Of a DNA stretch of 64,000 nt, positions 22,918 through 56,000 are shown piece after piece. This DNA is from Ignelater luminosus. Lineage: Eukaryota > Arthropoda > Insecta > Coleoptera > Elateridae. The position numbers and the translations under genes were made by a program. The notes beneath the pieces are model-generated. The model had not been told where the DNA came from and searched no databases. It saw only the letters and a program-made list of their open reading frames with translations. The stretch is from assembly GCA_011009095.1 (NCBI GenBank), contig VTPC01000450.1, positions 268,151-332,150 of the forward strand, given 5' to 3'. Every line of letters begins with the position of its first letter. Within the stretch, counting starts at the first letter, position 1.

Positions 22918-23676
22918 GTGTTTTACAAGACCTTAGCAATTAACAAATGTACATCAATTTTAAATTATGCTCTACGGTTTTTATTCTTTCTTTTTGATCG
23001 CTGTTGTAAAAGGAGTTCCCGTGCCCAACACTGCTTTTAAAGGCTGATTGACATTATCCTTTTTCCTACCTATTTTTTAGGATCAAACTTGAATCTATTT
23101 TCATCCTAGAATACAACCTAGTTTCGAACCAAGTTTTAGTCATTTAACATGAAGTTTACCGACGTTAATTTTCCAAAGTTTATTGAACAGTGGTAGCACT
23201 GTTTACAACCAACTGCTATTCATTTGTTTATCTGTTACAATATTGAATAAAAAAGATAAAAAATTATTTCACCATCGTCAACAGTTGTTAATGTTGAAAC
23301 GTCGCTTTTAGTGCACAAATCTAGGATAGAATCTAGCATCAAAATAGGTCCGGATCTAGTTTTCAATCTACTTTTTAGCAGATTTTAGGATGAAAAAAGG
23401 ATGGCATTCCACATTACAAGAAACCATCCTAGACGTCTAGGTTCTAATTTATAGCGAAAAAAAGGTTCAAAATCACCCTTAAGTCGCATTTAATTTGTAA
23501 CAGAGTGTACATATTGATATTGTAATCATAAATGTAGGGATAGTTTTTTGCAGAGTTAGCAACACTGGGTTTCTACGAATCTATCGGCTTGTCGCTTGTG
23601 ACCTGTCATAATCGGTGACGGTATTTTGAACTTTTTTATTAATTGTGCGGTTTTTACATAAATTTCGTAGTGTAAC
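22918..23676. other. Spacer and FAM76 promoter region
   Basis: A loose inverted repeat (TTAGGATCAAACTTGAATCT near 23078 and CTAGGATAGAATCTAGCATC near 23322) may be a decayed MITE of about 400 bp. The last 150 bases before the FAM76 start must hold its promoter and 5' UTR; no TATA box is apparent. Confidence 0.35.
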
Positions 23677-44890
<21,214 letters not shown>

Positions 44891-45144
44891 ATTAGTATCA
44901 TATAGCCAAATGATTTGATATCATAATTAATATATAAACATTATTGTAACTTTTTATTTAATGACAGTTTTGGTATTATACATATTATTATGTAGATAGA
45001 TTCATCATGGTTGTATTTTGATTTAATGTTATTTTAAAATGTTCCAATTTGTAGTAGGTGGCTAGTTTGTACTTTCTTTTCATATCTCGATTCTGTAGTA
45101 GTTTTCCTTTTATATTTAGAGTAAGAAGAGTGATGGCAATTCAC

Positions 45145-45247
45145 GATCTAACTTCAGGATAGACCTGGTCTGCTTGATTGGTCGATTTCTGTACAATTTG
45201 ATAGTTTAAACCAATCAAGCAGTTCAGGCCTAGCCTAAAATTAGATC
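45145..45247. repeat. Long hairpin (about 38-bp stems) in or after the FAM76 3' UTR
   Basis: GATCTAACTTCAGGATAGAC through GCTTGATTGGT pairs with AACCAATCAAGCAGTTCAGG through TTAGATC across a loop of about 25 bases. The inner 12 bases pair perfectly. It starts 255 bases after the FAM76 stop, so it could be transcribed. Confidence 0.7.
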
Positions 45248-48057
45248 ACTATCTTTGCTGAAGAAGAATTAAATGAAGTACAAGTTTCGTGTTACATTTT
45301 TTAACATTAGATTTTGATAATTGAACATAATTAGTAAAGTGAGATAATTTTTGTTTTACTATAATATAATAATGCTGCATGAAGATCTAATTTCATTTCA
45401 ATTGTTCCATTGTAAATATACATAAATTTAATTGAAATGATTTGAGATTCACTAAAAGGAGATCTACTATTTTATTTATTATTCTTATTATTATTGTTAT
45501 TATATTTTGTATAATTATAAACTAATTAAAGCAGAAATAATCATATATAATTTATAAGCTTTTGCTATTTGGTAAGTTGAATATATCTTATTTTGTTGTC
45601 GATCATTTCTTTTTATATAGAAATGAACATGAATATCAAATAGCATTAGTTTACGGGCATGATTTATAGATTTATGTTTATTAAGCTTATGATAATTAAG
45701 GAGATAATGATTAGGAAGTATAACAACGTTCTAAAGAACATTGCCAAATGGTTTTGCTAATCTCAAAAGTTGAGTGCATATCTGAACATAAACGTGAATG
45801 AGACAAACTGAGTATACATGATTGGTCAGCTCATTTTTTTTAATGTACTACCAAAGTACAGAGTTTCAATTGTCTTTGTGTAGGTGCCTTGGTCGTACAT
45901 TCACAGCCAGCCACTTAGCAGGTACTAAAACCATTTATACATTGAAAATTTCTAGAAAGTTGTTTACATAAAGCAATGTTTTGTTTAAGTTTTTGATTTA
46001 TAAGTACTGAATTGGTTGTTGTAAATTTTAATTCTGGCAGAAGAATTTTAGAGTTGCAGGTGTAACTGCATATGGGCAAGAAAAATGTTGGATGATGCTT
46101 AATGATACTTAGCCCATCATTACAACAAATAAAGAAAGTAACCTACCCTAACCTGAAAGTTACAACCGAGCATTTTATGCATCCTGGGTTTTCCTCATTT
46201 ACACTTATGCCAAAAATGTACTTGATTTGAAATTAATTATTTTATGTGATATAAAATTATAAATTTTATTTAAATTGTGGATATCGAAAGATACTTTAAT
46301 AACAACAATATGTTTAATTTTTATTATGTTTTATTTTGAAGAAATATTAATGATTGTGCGAGAAAAAAAATTTTATGTAGTTTTGATGTTATTATGTAAT
46401 TTTAATTGATATTTGGTTTTTAGTTTTTATTAGTAATATTAAATTCTTACATTGTTATAACAATGAGAACTAGTTAGTAATGTGTAATGAACAACTGAGA
46501 CATTCAACTTTTTTATTTTAAAGTATTAGTTCCTAGAATCAAGAAAGGTTTAATTTTTCTTTTTAATACCAAAAAGACTTGGCAAAACTTTTGGTTCATC
46601 ATGGGTTTATATTAACTATAGGCAGAAAATACTTGTTATTTTATATAAATAAAAGCTTTACAAAAATTGTAAAAATAAACAAAAAAAAAACACAATGCAA
46701 GTTATTAAAGGTAATGCCATTATTAATTTTTATTATTCCATTTAATATTATTGTAAATTCATGTAAGAAAATTTGAAAAATTAAAATTTAATAGTGGCAA
46801 TAATTATTAAGTTCGAAATGGTTACGATTTCTACGTAGCAGATAAATTTCTAGCTAATTTAAAACTGTAAGAAACTTGTGTAGTATGTATAGCATACTTT
46901 AGAATTGTAGTATGGCCTGTAAAAATTAATATGGATTTGTTTCTTATATTAGCATGTGATACCTTACAAGTTATCATTTTTTATTTTTGTTATTTTACCT
47001 ATACCAACTTTGTACTCATTTTTTGAGTACATGAATTGCAACTAGAGCCTGAATTAATGAACATACCTAAAAATGACTAAATTTTCTTTTGATTTGGTAT
47101 GTAACACAAGTTAGAAATTATTAGACATTTTCAGAGGTTTTATTTCTGACCTTGGCTTGATTTCCACTCTAGGTACATAATTATATACATTGTCATGTAT
47201 GTTTTTACAATTGAATCAGTTGTTCCAAAAATAACATAAGTTCACAAAGCAAAATTTCATAATTGGCTCAAAAACCCATTCATTGTTAAAATATCAGATG
47301 TTTATGCAAAATTCTGATAAATTGTTTCAGGACATTGTATGTGAAGTAACAGAATGACTGCTGTTTCTGTGAACACAAGCAGTTATCTATTACAAGGCAC
47401 TTGTAGTATTGCATGTTTTTTCTATTTTTACACAAAAGTTTTTTTTTTTAATTTTATCATTTACTGTATTTCATTTATTGCATGTAGCACCTAACAAATA
47501 ATTTTGTATTAAAATTTACAGGCTGTGATAGTTATTTAAATTCTGTAATTTACTTAATCTGTCTAGGTATTAAGCAACAGCATATACATTTACTGCTAAA
47601 TGAATATTTATTTTATCAAATAAGTAAATAAATATTTTTGTAAGTAAGTTTGGTTTTATTAATTTTTGTGGTAAATATACACAAATAAATTTTTTTAAAG
47701 TACAATTTAAAATGTTTTATCTTATCACAAGTTATTGTCGTTAATATCCCTTAAATACCTCTAAAACAACATACTTAATACATAAAAGAAAACTGTAAAT
47801 TATTCTAAAATATTTTATTGTCCTTTTGCAAGAGTATTTGTTTTAAAAAATGCCATGAATTGGAATTGTTAATAAAAGTCAACTAATACTGCTCATTATC
47901 AAGCTAAATGCTAAATAAAGAAATTCATTCTATTAAAAATTAAGTTTGATTCTTTAATAACAATAATAAAATTTCTAATTAAAAACAAATTGTCACTTTA
48001 CATCTTTGGCATTTCCAAAATTATTTAGATTTTAATATAATGGAAGACATAGTTTGA
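45248..48057. other. Convergent intergenic DNA between FAM76 and PDXK
   Basis: AT-rich with no recognisable gene. It may hold a long FAM76 3' UTR. The PDXK polyadenylation signal reads from the right edge. Confidence 0.4.
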
Positions 48058-48063
48058 TTTATT
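48058..48063 (-). terminator. Polyadenylation signal of PDXK
   Basis: TTTATT on the + strand is AATAAA on the gene strand, 20 bases past the stop codon; this would leave a very short 3' UTR. Other A/T-rich candidates lie further on near 47960. Confidence 0.45.
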
Positions 48064-48082
48064 GGTTCATTAATTATTAGTA

Positions 48083-49410
48083 TTATAAAATAGTGGCAGT
48101 CACTGTTGGTTCTGGATTTTCTATATCAGCTTTACTCTGGATAAGTTTTAATTCTAAGCTTTTTGGCGATACGCCCACAACTGAAACAATATATTATTTT
48201 ATTATTAAAATATTTAATGTTTATATATTTACCTGTAGCATAATTCAAAGTTCTTTTAAGTACTGCCTGAAGTGTTCCGATTGTTCTCTCGAGTGCTTCT
48301 TTTAAACAATTATCAGTTTTATAAATCCATGCTAAGAATAATGATGCAAATAAATCTCCAGTACCAGTAAAACAAGCAGGCAATTTAGGGATATTAATAG
48401 TTGCCGCAGAGCTTTGATTTCCTAAAAAATACATAATTTTGATTTTGTTTTCAGGTTGCACCATCTGCTTTATAAATTAAGGGCAAGAAAATCAAAACAT
48501 CTTCACTGTTGTCTTTGTAATAAGGTATAAATTACTGTAATAAAAGTTTAACAAAATAAACGACTTTTTCATTTACCTGCTTTACTACTAGCTATAGCTA
48601 ATAGATGTTTCTGATCTCCGAGTTCTGTCGAAGATAACACCACTGTTTTGCAACCTTTCTCTTGCAATATTTTAATTGCCTTCCAGGCATCATCTACACA
48701 AGTAATTTTTTGACCAGTTAATAGTTCAGCTTCAAATTGATTCGGTGTAATAATATCTGCTAGAGGTACAATACTTTCTTTATATATTGGTAATAGTTCT
48801 TCCGGTACATACATCTTTCCATTATCTCCCATTACAGGATCACACACTATAATTAGAGTAATTTCAAGTTTATAGTGACGCTAATTTATATCAGTTACTG
48901 ACCATAAATTAGGTTTGGATTTATTTCTTTAAGATGCTTAACAAGTGAAGCAATTCGATTTAAAAATGATGCAGAACCTATATAACCAGTCAATAAATGA
49001 GTATAGTGATCCAAATCATTCATAGAAAGCCCTTTGACCAAATCATCTAAATCAGTGTCAGATAAAACTTGTCCTTTAAATTTACCATAACCAGTATGGT
49101 TTGAAAATTGCACGGAGTTGATTGCGTCCACTTCGAAACCCAGAAGCTACAAATAATTTTGAATGTAGCGCCAATTTCTATACTTCGTTACGTGCCGATG
49201 ATATTTAACAAAGTTTGTGAATTGTGAACGCAACATTTCTAAAGCACGTGAAAGAATGCGGAAGACAATAAGTATGAAGTAGTGAAATAAACTTTATAAA
49301 ATTGAAAATTATTAATGCCTTACTTGCAACGGTAGGGTTGCACTTTTATTTCCCACATAACCGAAAACAACATGACTTTGAATAGATAAAACTCGCGGAC
49401 TTTCAGCCAT
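48083..49410 (-). CDS. PDXK: Pyridoxal kinase, 5 exons
   Basis: Phosphorylates pyridoxal, pyridoxine and pyridoxamine with ATP in the cytosol, the salvage step to vitamin B6 coenzyme. Exons on the - strand: 49410-49324, 49146-48903, 48846-48577, 48421-48233, 48180-48083, all in phase; 295 residues against about 312 in human. The N terminus, [20 protein letters not shown], is the family signature that binds the pyridoxal. It is followed by [49 protein letters not shown] and [13 protein letters not shown]. The GTGD anion hole with the catalytic Asp is in [16 protein letters not shown], all intact. The start codon opens directly into the conserved motif. It is head-to-head with BubR1, 651 bases apart. 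Confidence 0.96.
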
Positions 49411-50061
49411 CTTAAATAGTGAATCAATACTTTTGAGCAATAGCACTAGGAACGGTGTCGACTGTCCTATATATACTTGCGTAATATCTAATCAATTGCT
49501 TAAACTTTTTTTGGTTTTTATATAAGTGATATTTATAGTGAGTTAATTTATATCGCGTTGTCAACAATGTTAAAACGGATAATAGTTGATAAAAAGATTT
49601 GTCGGCTTCCAATAATTGTAATATATCTTTGATTAGATATGCCTATTAACTTTTGTCTAAAGCAAGATTTCCCTTAACACATTATTAAAAACATTAGTTT
49701 TTTTGTTAATGCATTAGTTTAATTTACTTAATTGATTGTGAATGCACCCTACGAATTTTGTCGGTTTTAGTTATTTTACGAAGCCAACACAACAACTTCA
49801 AATCCACCAATTAATTTGGTAGTACTGTGTCATTACATCATTTATCCGGTGTGTTTTATTTTAAAAAAAAGGTGATCCGTTAAAAGTATTATTATAATTA
49901 AAAAAGTTTAATAATAGGCAATTCCAAAATAAACTAGTAGGTAATAATATATCGTGAAATGGAACAAATATTAATTGTTTCTTAGTAATCTATAACGTGC
50001 ATGTGAAAGTTTTACCAAAGAAAAGAATCTCTTTAAATTTTGACAGCTGCAAACGTCAATC
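49411..50061. promoter_or_regulatory. Bidirectional promoter region, PDXK / BubR1
   Basis: Two genes diverge from this 651-base stretch, so it must hold both promoters and 5' UTRs. I see no clear TATA box and no transposon. Short ORFs inside are not gene-like. Confidence 0.5.
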
Positions 50062-53000
50062 ATGGAATTCGATCTTAGCAAAGAAAATATTCAGCCCCTT
50101 CGAGGGGGTCGTAACGCCAGTCAACTAGAAGTAGCTTTGCAGGCACAGACTAATGAAGATTTTCAAAGAGAACTATTACATCAAAGACAGTAAGTTATAA
50201 TTTGCTTTCATAAGAATTGCACATAACAACTGATGTTTTAGAAAATTTGAACATGCTATTCAAACTTATGACGGGGACGATCCTTTAGAAAATTGGTATC
50301 AATATATATCATGGATAGAGCAAAGTTATCCTAAGAATGGACATGAAGGCAACTTAGTTGCTTTATTGGAAGATTGCTTAACGAAATTTGAAAATGATAA
50401 ACGATACACAAATGATTTTCGATTTTGTAAATTGTGGATTAAATATGTAAGTGGTTGATGAAAATATTTTTCTCTTTTTGTAATATTGAACTTTTTTTTA
50501 ATAGAATGACTTCCAACAAAATCCTTTGGAACTTTATCATATGATGCATGCTAGAGGACTATGTAGAGGTTGTGCAGATTTATATCGTGCTTGGGCATAT
50601 TATCACGAAGCAGCAGGAGATTTTCGTAGTGCAGATGTGGTCTTTCAGCTTGGAAAACGGGAACTAGCACAACCATATGAAGAACTAACGGTGGCTCATC
50701 AAAACATGGTGTTTGCTGCAGGACAACAGGTATGTGTTGTTAAAACATAGAATTTACAATGTTAAGTTCTTGTTTTCAGTTGATATCAGGTGTTGATCAA
50801 CAAAGACTAATGGAACAGCGGCAAGCATTGACGACTCTTCGTACATATAGACCTGGAAAAGTTGGGAGTATTCGTACTGCTAGCGGCAGTGGAGCAGGAA
50901 TCTTACCAAGTGCAACTTCAGCATCAAGGCCTAATGCAGTTATTCAAGTATTTGAAGATAAAGGAGAGGCAATTAGAGGTGCAGAAGTTGCACCTATTAG
51001 TATTTTAAGTGTAGCAAAACGTCAAGTTGCACCTAAAGAAAACACTATCAAACCGGGAGCTTGGACAGCTGCTGGACCACAATGGAAAGGCTCTACTCAT
51101 CGTGGACCAAAATTTATAGGTAGATTTGGGTTGTAGATTTATAAATCAAGTTGTTTAATGTTGATATACTTTTAACAGTTCATGAAGATAATTGTGAATC
51201 AGAACCGAAAGGCCTTCAATTACCAGCTGAATATTACCCAGTTACTCATGAAGATTTCACACATTGGAAACCTACATTATGTTATGCTGAACCAGATGAT
51301 CCTAGTAGACTCCCCATGTATCCGAAAGCAAAAGTTTACAGCAGTGCTGAAACAGAATATAGTATAGAAGAAATAAGAGCTTGTCGTTATCTTCCACGGT
51401 CTGCTAGTCGATTGAACGTTTCTCACATTGAGACTGAACAAGCAATACAGTCCATATTGGGCGATAATGTTAACAGTTTTGATAAACAAAAATTGCATGA
51501 CTTTTCTCAAGGAGATGGACAGTTTTATCGTGAAGAACTAAACATGCAGAATGTATACCAACAAACTGGCTGTGAACCAAATAATGTTAGTCTTTATCAG
51601 CACGAACAACAACAGGTGGTCTATCATGGTGATGGTTATCAACAAGTTGTTAGCGGGCATTATTCTCCACACATCCAACATAGTGCAATGCAACAGTCGG
51701 TACAGTATATGAACAGTACTCAACCACATCTTCATAGTCCTCACCAGCAACATCCTCAACAGAATGTAATGCATCAGTCGGTACAGTATATGAATAACAC
51801 CCAACATGCTCATAGCTCTCATCAACATTCACAACATTATGAAAATGTTTCTCAAGGCTATCAAGAGAATCCATTCCATCATCCACAACAACAACAACAA
51901 CACAATATCAGTCATCATTCCGTTATTCAACATGGAGTAAGTATTAAGTTATTAAATATTCAAACGGTTAACAAGATGCTGAAAATTAAATTAATGGAGT
52001 ATTTTCATGTTTTTTTGTTAAATTAAGTTTAAAAACTTCTCAGTTCCAGTTTCAATGCTTTGTAATTTCTAGTTAGATGAGTTAAATTCTGTCTATATAT
52101 TTTTTTATTATTAAATTATCTTTTATTTATTTAGTTTTTATGGAAATTGCAAACTTGACAGAACAAACATTTCTGTAATTTTGTCTTATTCATCGTTATT
52201 TTGTAATTGACTCATCAATCTTATTTAGTCCCGAATACTTCTATTATCTGTAGTAATCTCCATTTACATGTTGATTTTAATATTCTTTTTGAAGAATAAT
52301 ATTGAATAATTCAAAGTCTTAAGAATCTAATTTTGATTATAGTCAAAAGCATTTGGAGATGATGAACCATAGAATTTAAGGTTGCGTAGTTATGATGTTT
52401 AAACTGCAATGTTGCCCATTCTAAAACAGCCATTAAAGTTGAAAATGATAAACATTAGAATACTTAAAACAATATAAAATAAATAGTTCACGTAATTTTC
52501 AATTTCGTTACAAAATGACAAAAATAGAAAATTCTTTATAAAACTGTTAATAAGGTGCTTTAATTCATATTTGGAAGATTTTAACAGAAGATGCGGTAGC
52601 TAAAACTGGAAATAGTTTAAGGTAAGAATCTGACAGTGTAAATTTTTAAATACACAAAAGTGACAAACATTTAAAACAATTAAAAGAACTAGATTACAAC
52701 AAATGTATAAACTGTCATCAACAGTTAATGTTTTAGAATGTATATCTTTCTTGTGGGGTGAAATATAATTATGAGAAACTTAACTTTTTTTTTTACCATT
52801 TTATAGAGCAAAAGGCTGAATATTAGGTAGATAGTAGACAAGTGAGAGGGTTATTGTAGACATTCTCTTTGGAGTTTTCCTTACATCCATGCATAGGCCT
52901 ATGATTGAAATTGTAAAATAGATTGTGGAAATCTTTTAATTTAACATATGTCCCAGAAAAGATTGTTACAACTTTAATAGATATGAAGCTGGATTGAAAA

Positions 53001-56000
53001 GTTTCTGGAATGAAAGTGAAAACAAATGAAGTTCAACATCCAACGGAGTCAAATCAGTTGAGTAGAGGGGGAGGGCAAACGATTTCAAACTTTAATTCAG
53101 CTTTTTTTGTTAAGCAATTGCACTTGTATGGATGGACTGCATTGTCTTCGTGAAAGATGATTTTTTTCTTTGACATTCCAGGGCCTTTTTTCATGAATTG
53201 CTGCATTTAGTTGTTCTAAAAGTGTTGAGTATTATTGGCCTTTTATGGGTTTTCCTTTCTCCAGATAGTCAATAAGTAAAATGTCCTTAGCATCGTAAAA
53301 AATGGAAGCCATTACTTTTCCAGCTGACTAAACTGTTTTTACCGGATTCTCCCTGGCCAATCCACTGTTTTGAGTGTTTTTGGTTTCTGGAATATAACAA
53401 TGAATCCAAATTTTGTTCATAGTCGCAAATCTCCTATTGAAATCAACTGGATTATTCCTAAACAATTGCAAACACAAACAGACGCAGTATCCATTGTGCT
53501 GAAAGTGTTTTTAATCCCAACTCTTGGTACAACATATTGACAACCCATTCATATGAAATGCCTACAACCTCAACTATTTCATGAACTTTTATTTGACGAT
53601 TGTCTAATACCATATCATGCATCCAGTCAATGATTTCTGGATTAAGGTATGTATCAGAAGTAGTTGGACAAATTTTGATTGTTTTAAAATATGTGTAGAC
53701 AGCGTTGAAAAGTTATGCGACTGTATTAAAATTTACAACTTGTCAAATCTTGATTTTCATTAGTGGTGTTACAATTATTGCAATGAAAGTAGGTGAGCAA
53801 AATAATTTACATTGCCGAGTATATAATATACTTGGATCGCACAATCAAAAAACAGTTTTAAATCATTTTTTAAAAGAAAGTTTTAAACGTAGTACCTTAT
53901 ATACAACTTTTACTCGATATTGGAGAAACATTGAACCAGAAAATAAGAAGAAACCCAGAAGGAAACCAATTTTGACTTCGGTTAGAATGAAGAATTTGAA
54001 GAAAGCTGCTGAAACTTTAAAAAAAATGTAATGTTTCCAAAGACACAATCAGTCGCAGTTTGGCTAAGATGGTATAAGACGATACAAAAGAAGTATTAAA
54101 CCCAGATATTCTGAAAAGCAATTTGGAGAGATACCCTTAAACTGCAGACTATTGCGGAAGAAATACTTAAACGAAGATGTAACTGTTATAATGGACGACG
54201 AGAAATATTTTATTTTTCAACAGTTGTGATATTACTAACCGAGGTTATTATACCATAAATAAAAATGACGTCCTAGAAGACATAAGATTCATTAAAAATT
54301 CGAAATTTGAACCGAAGGTGTTAGCTTGGTGTTCTCTAGTTTTTATATACAAGCATAGAAAAGAGAAGCCATTAATTCAAACATGTATATAAAAAAATGT
54401 TTACCTAAAATGCTCGATTTTGTTAAGAAACATCATAAATATGACAAAATACTATTTTGGCCTGACCTAGCTGCATACCATTATGCAAAAACAACAAGAT
54501 ATCGGTAGTATCAAAAAATAAAATCCACCCAATGTGCCTCAGGCTGGACCCATCGAGCATTTATAGTCAGTCTTGTCTCATTTCGTGTATGAAAATGGCT
54601 GGGATACATCATCGGCAAAGCAACTGAAAATACGCATTATTAATTGTTCGAAAAAAATTGACGTGAAAATCATTCAGCGCATGATGGAGGGCATCAAGAG
54701 CAAAATACACAAAATGGAAGACCATGGTCCCCATGCTGTATAATTTGTTTAATGTTTTTTTGTATGTACATTGTGTTGTTTATAATTAATAAAATATTCT
54801 CTAATTTAGTTTCATTAATGTCCAAAAATTTACTTGCAATTTTGTCCAGCTATTTCTGATACATACCTTAGTCGCAGATTCCAATCCAATCTGGCTTTAA
54901 CTTCTGTGGCTGTTCATAAACGTTATCGAAAATGACAGATCAATTTCATTTTTTTTCTATGAACAATTGAAATACCAGCATACTTGATGATACAAAATAA
55001 ATTGAATTACAGCCGCCATTTATGTATGGATGATTTCGGAAACTTTTCAATCCAGCCTTGTAAACTATTTTGTTATTTATGTTTTAATTTTAACTAGATT
55101 TTATTTCAATGTAAACAAAGTCCCAATTGTTCTTGTCTCCTTCCTATTAATACCTCCTATTAGGCATCTTACGGTACTATTACTCATCTTCCTGCTTGAA
55201 CTCTTCAATTTCATGTAAAATTCTTCATCTGCTTTTACTGATATAAAATTGATTTTCAAGCTTCTTTTCTCTATCACCTAATAAATCTTTATTGAAGGAA
55301 GCTTTGAAAAGTTTGGGGATAAGCAACTCGTGGTATCAAACATACCTCATTGGTCATTGTCATAATAGGCACTTGTTAAATTAGGTCAGAATTATGTTAT
55401 CCTAAAAAAGCAACAAACATTTCTGAAAGTAATCGTGGAATGTGGTTTTTGATTTATCGGTCCTCTGAACATATACAGAGTGGTGATAAAGTTTGCAACG
55501 AAATTCATAATTTTGTTTTTTTTTAAAAGATACTTGAACACATCGATTATATTCCAATAAGGCATTTGTAAGCACAGAAAGATGTTTTTTGACAGATCAT
55601 TTTCTCTAATAAGAGGTCGTCTTCTAGGACCTTATTTTTTTGAAGGAAATCGGACTTCCGATAGATATTTGGAGTTTCTAAGGTTTGATTTGGTTCCAGC
55701 TCTAGTAGTTCTTTTCCCAAATAATGAAGACCCCGATTTACCTCATCAGGACATCTGGTTTGAACAAGATGGGACATCTCCTCATTTTGGGGCAGACATG
55801 CGTCAGTTTCTTGATTTTACATGGCCTGGTAGATGGCTAGGACGACGAGGACCAATTGAATGGCCTATGAGATAGCCCGTCATCTGACACCATTAGATTT
55901 TTTTTGTGAGGCTGCGTAAAATCAACAGTTTACATACATAGACCTAACAATTTAGAAGGTTTGAAAGAGTGAATTCAAATGGAAATACGAAACATCACCT

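Noticed and set aside
51277-51886. Minus-strand frames opposite the BubR1 exon
   Set aside because: Shadows of the His/Gln-rich exon.
53705-54031. Stand-alone 108-residue basic protein gene
   Set aside because: It lies within the ends of the nested Tc1-like element and is the N-terminal part of its transposase.
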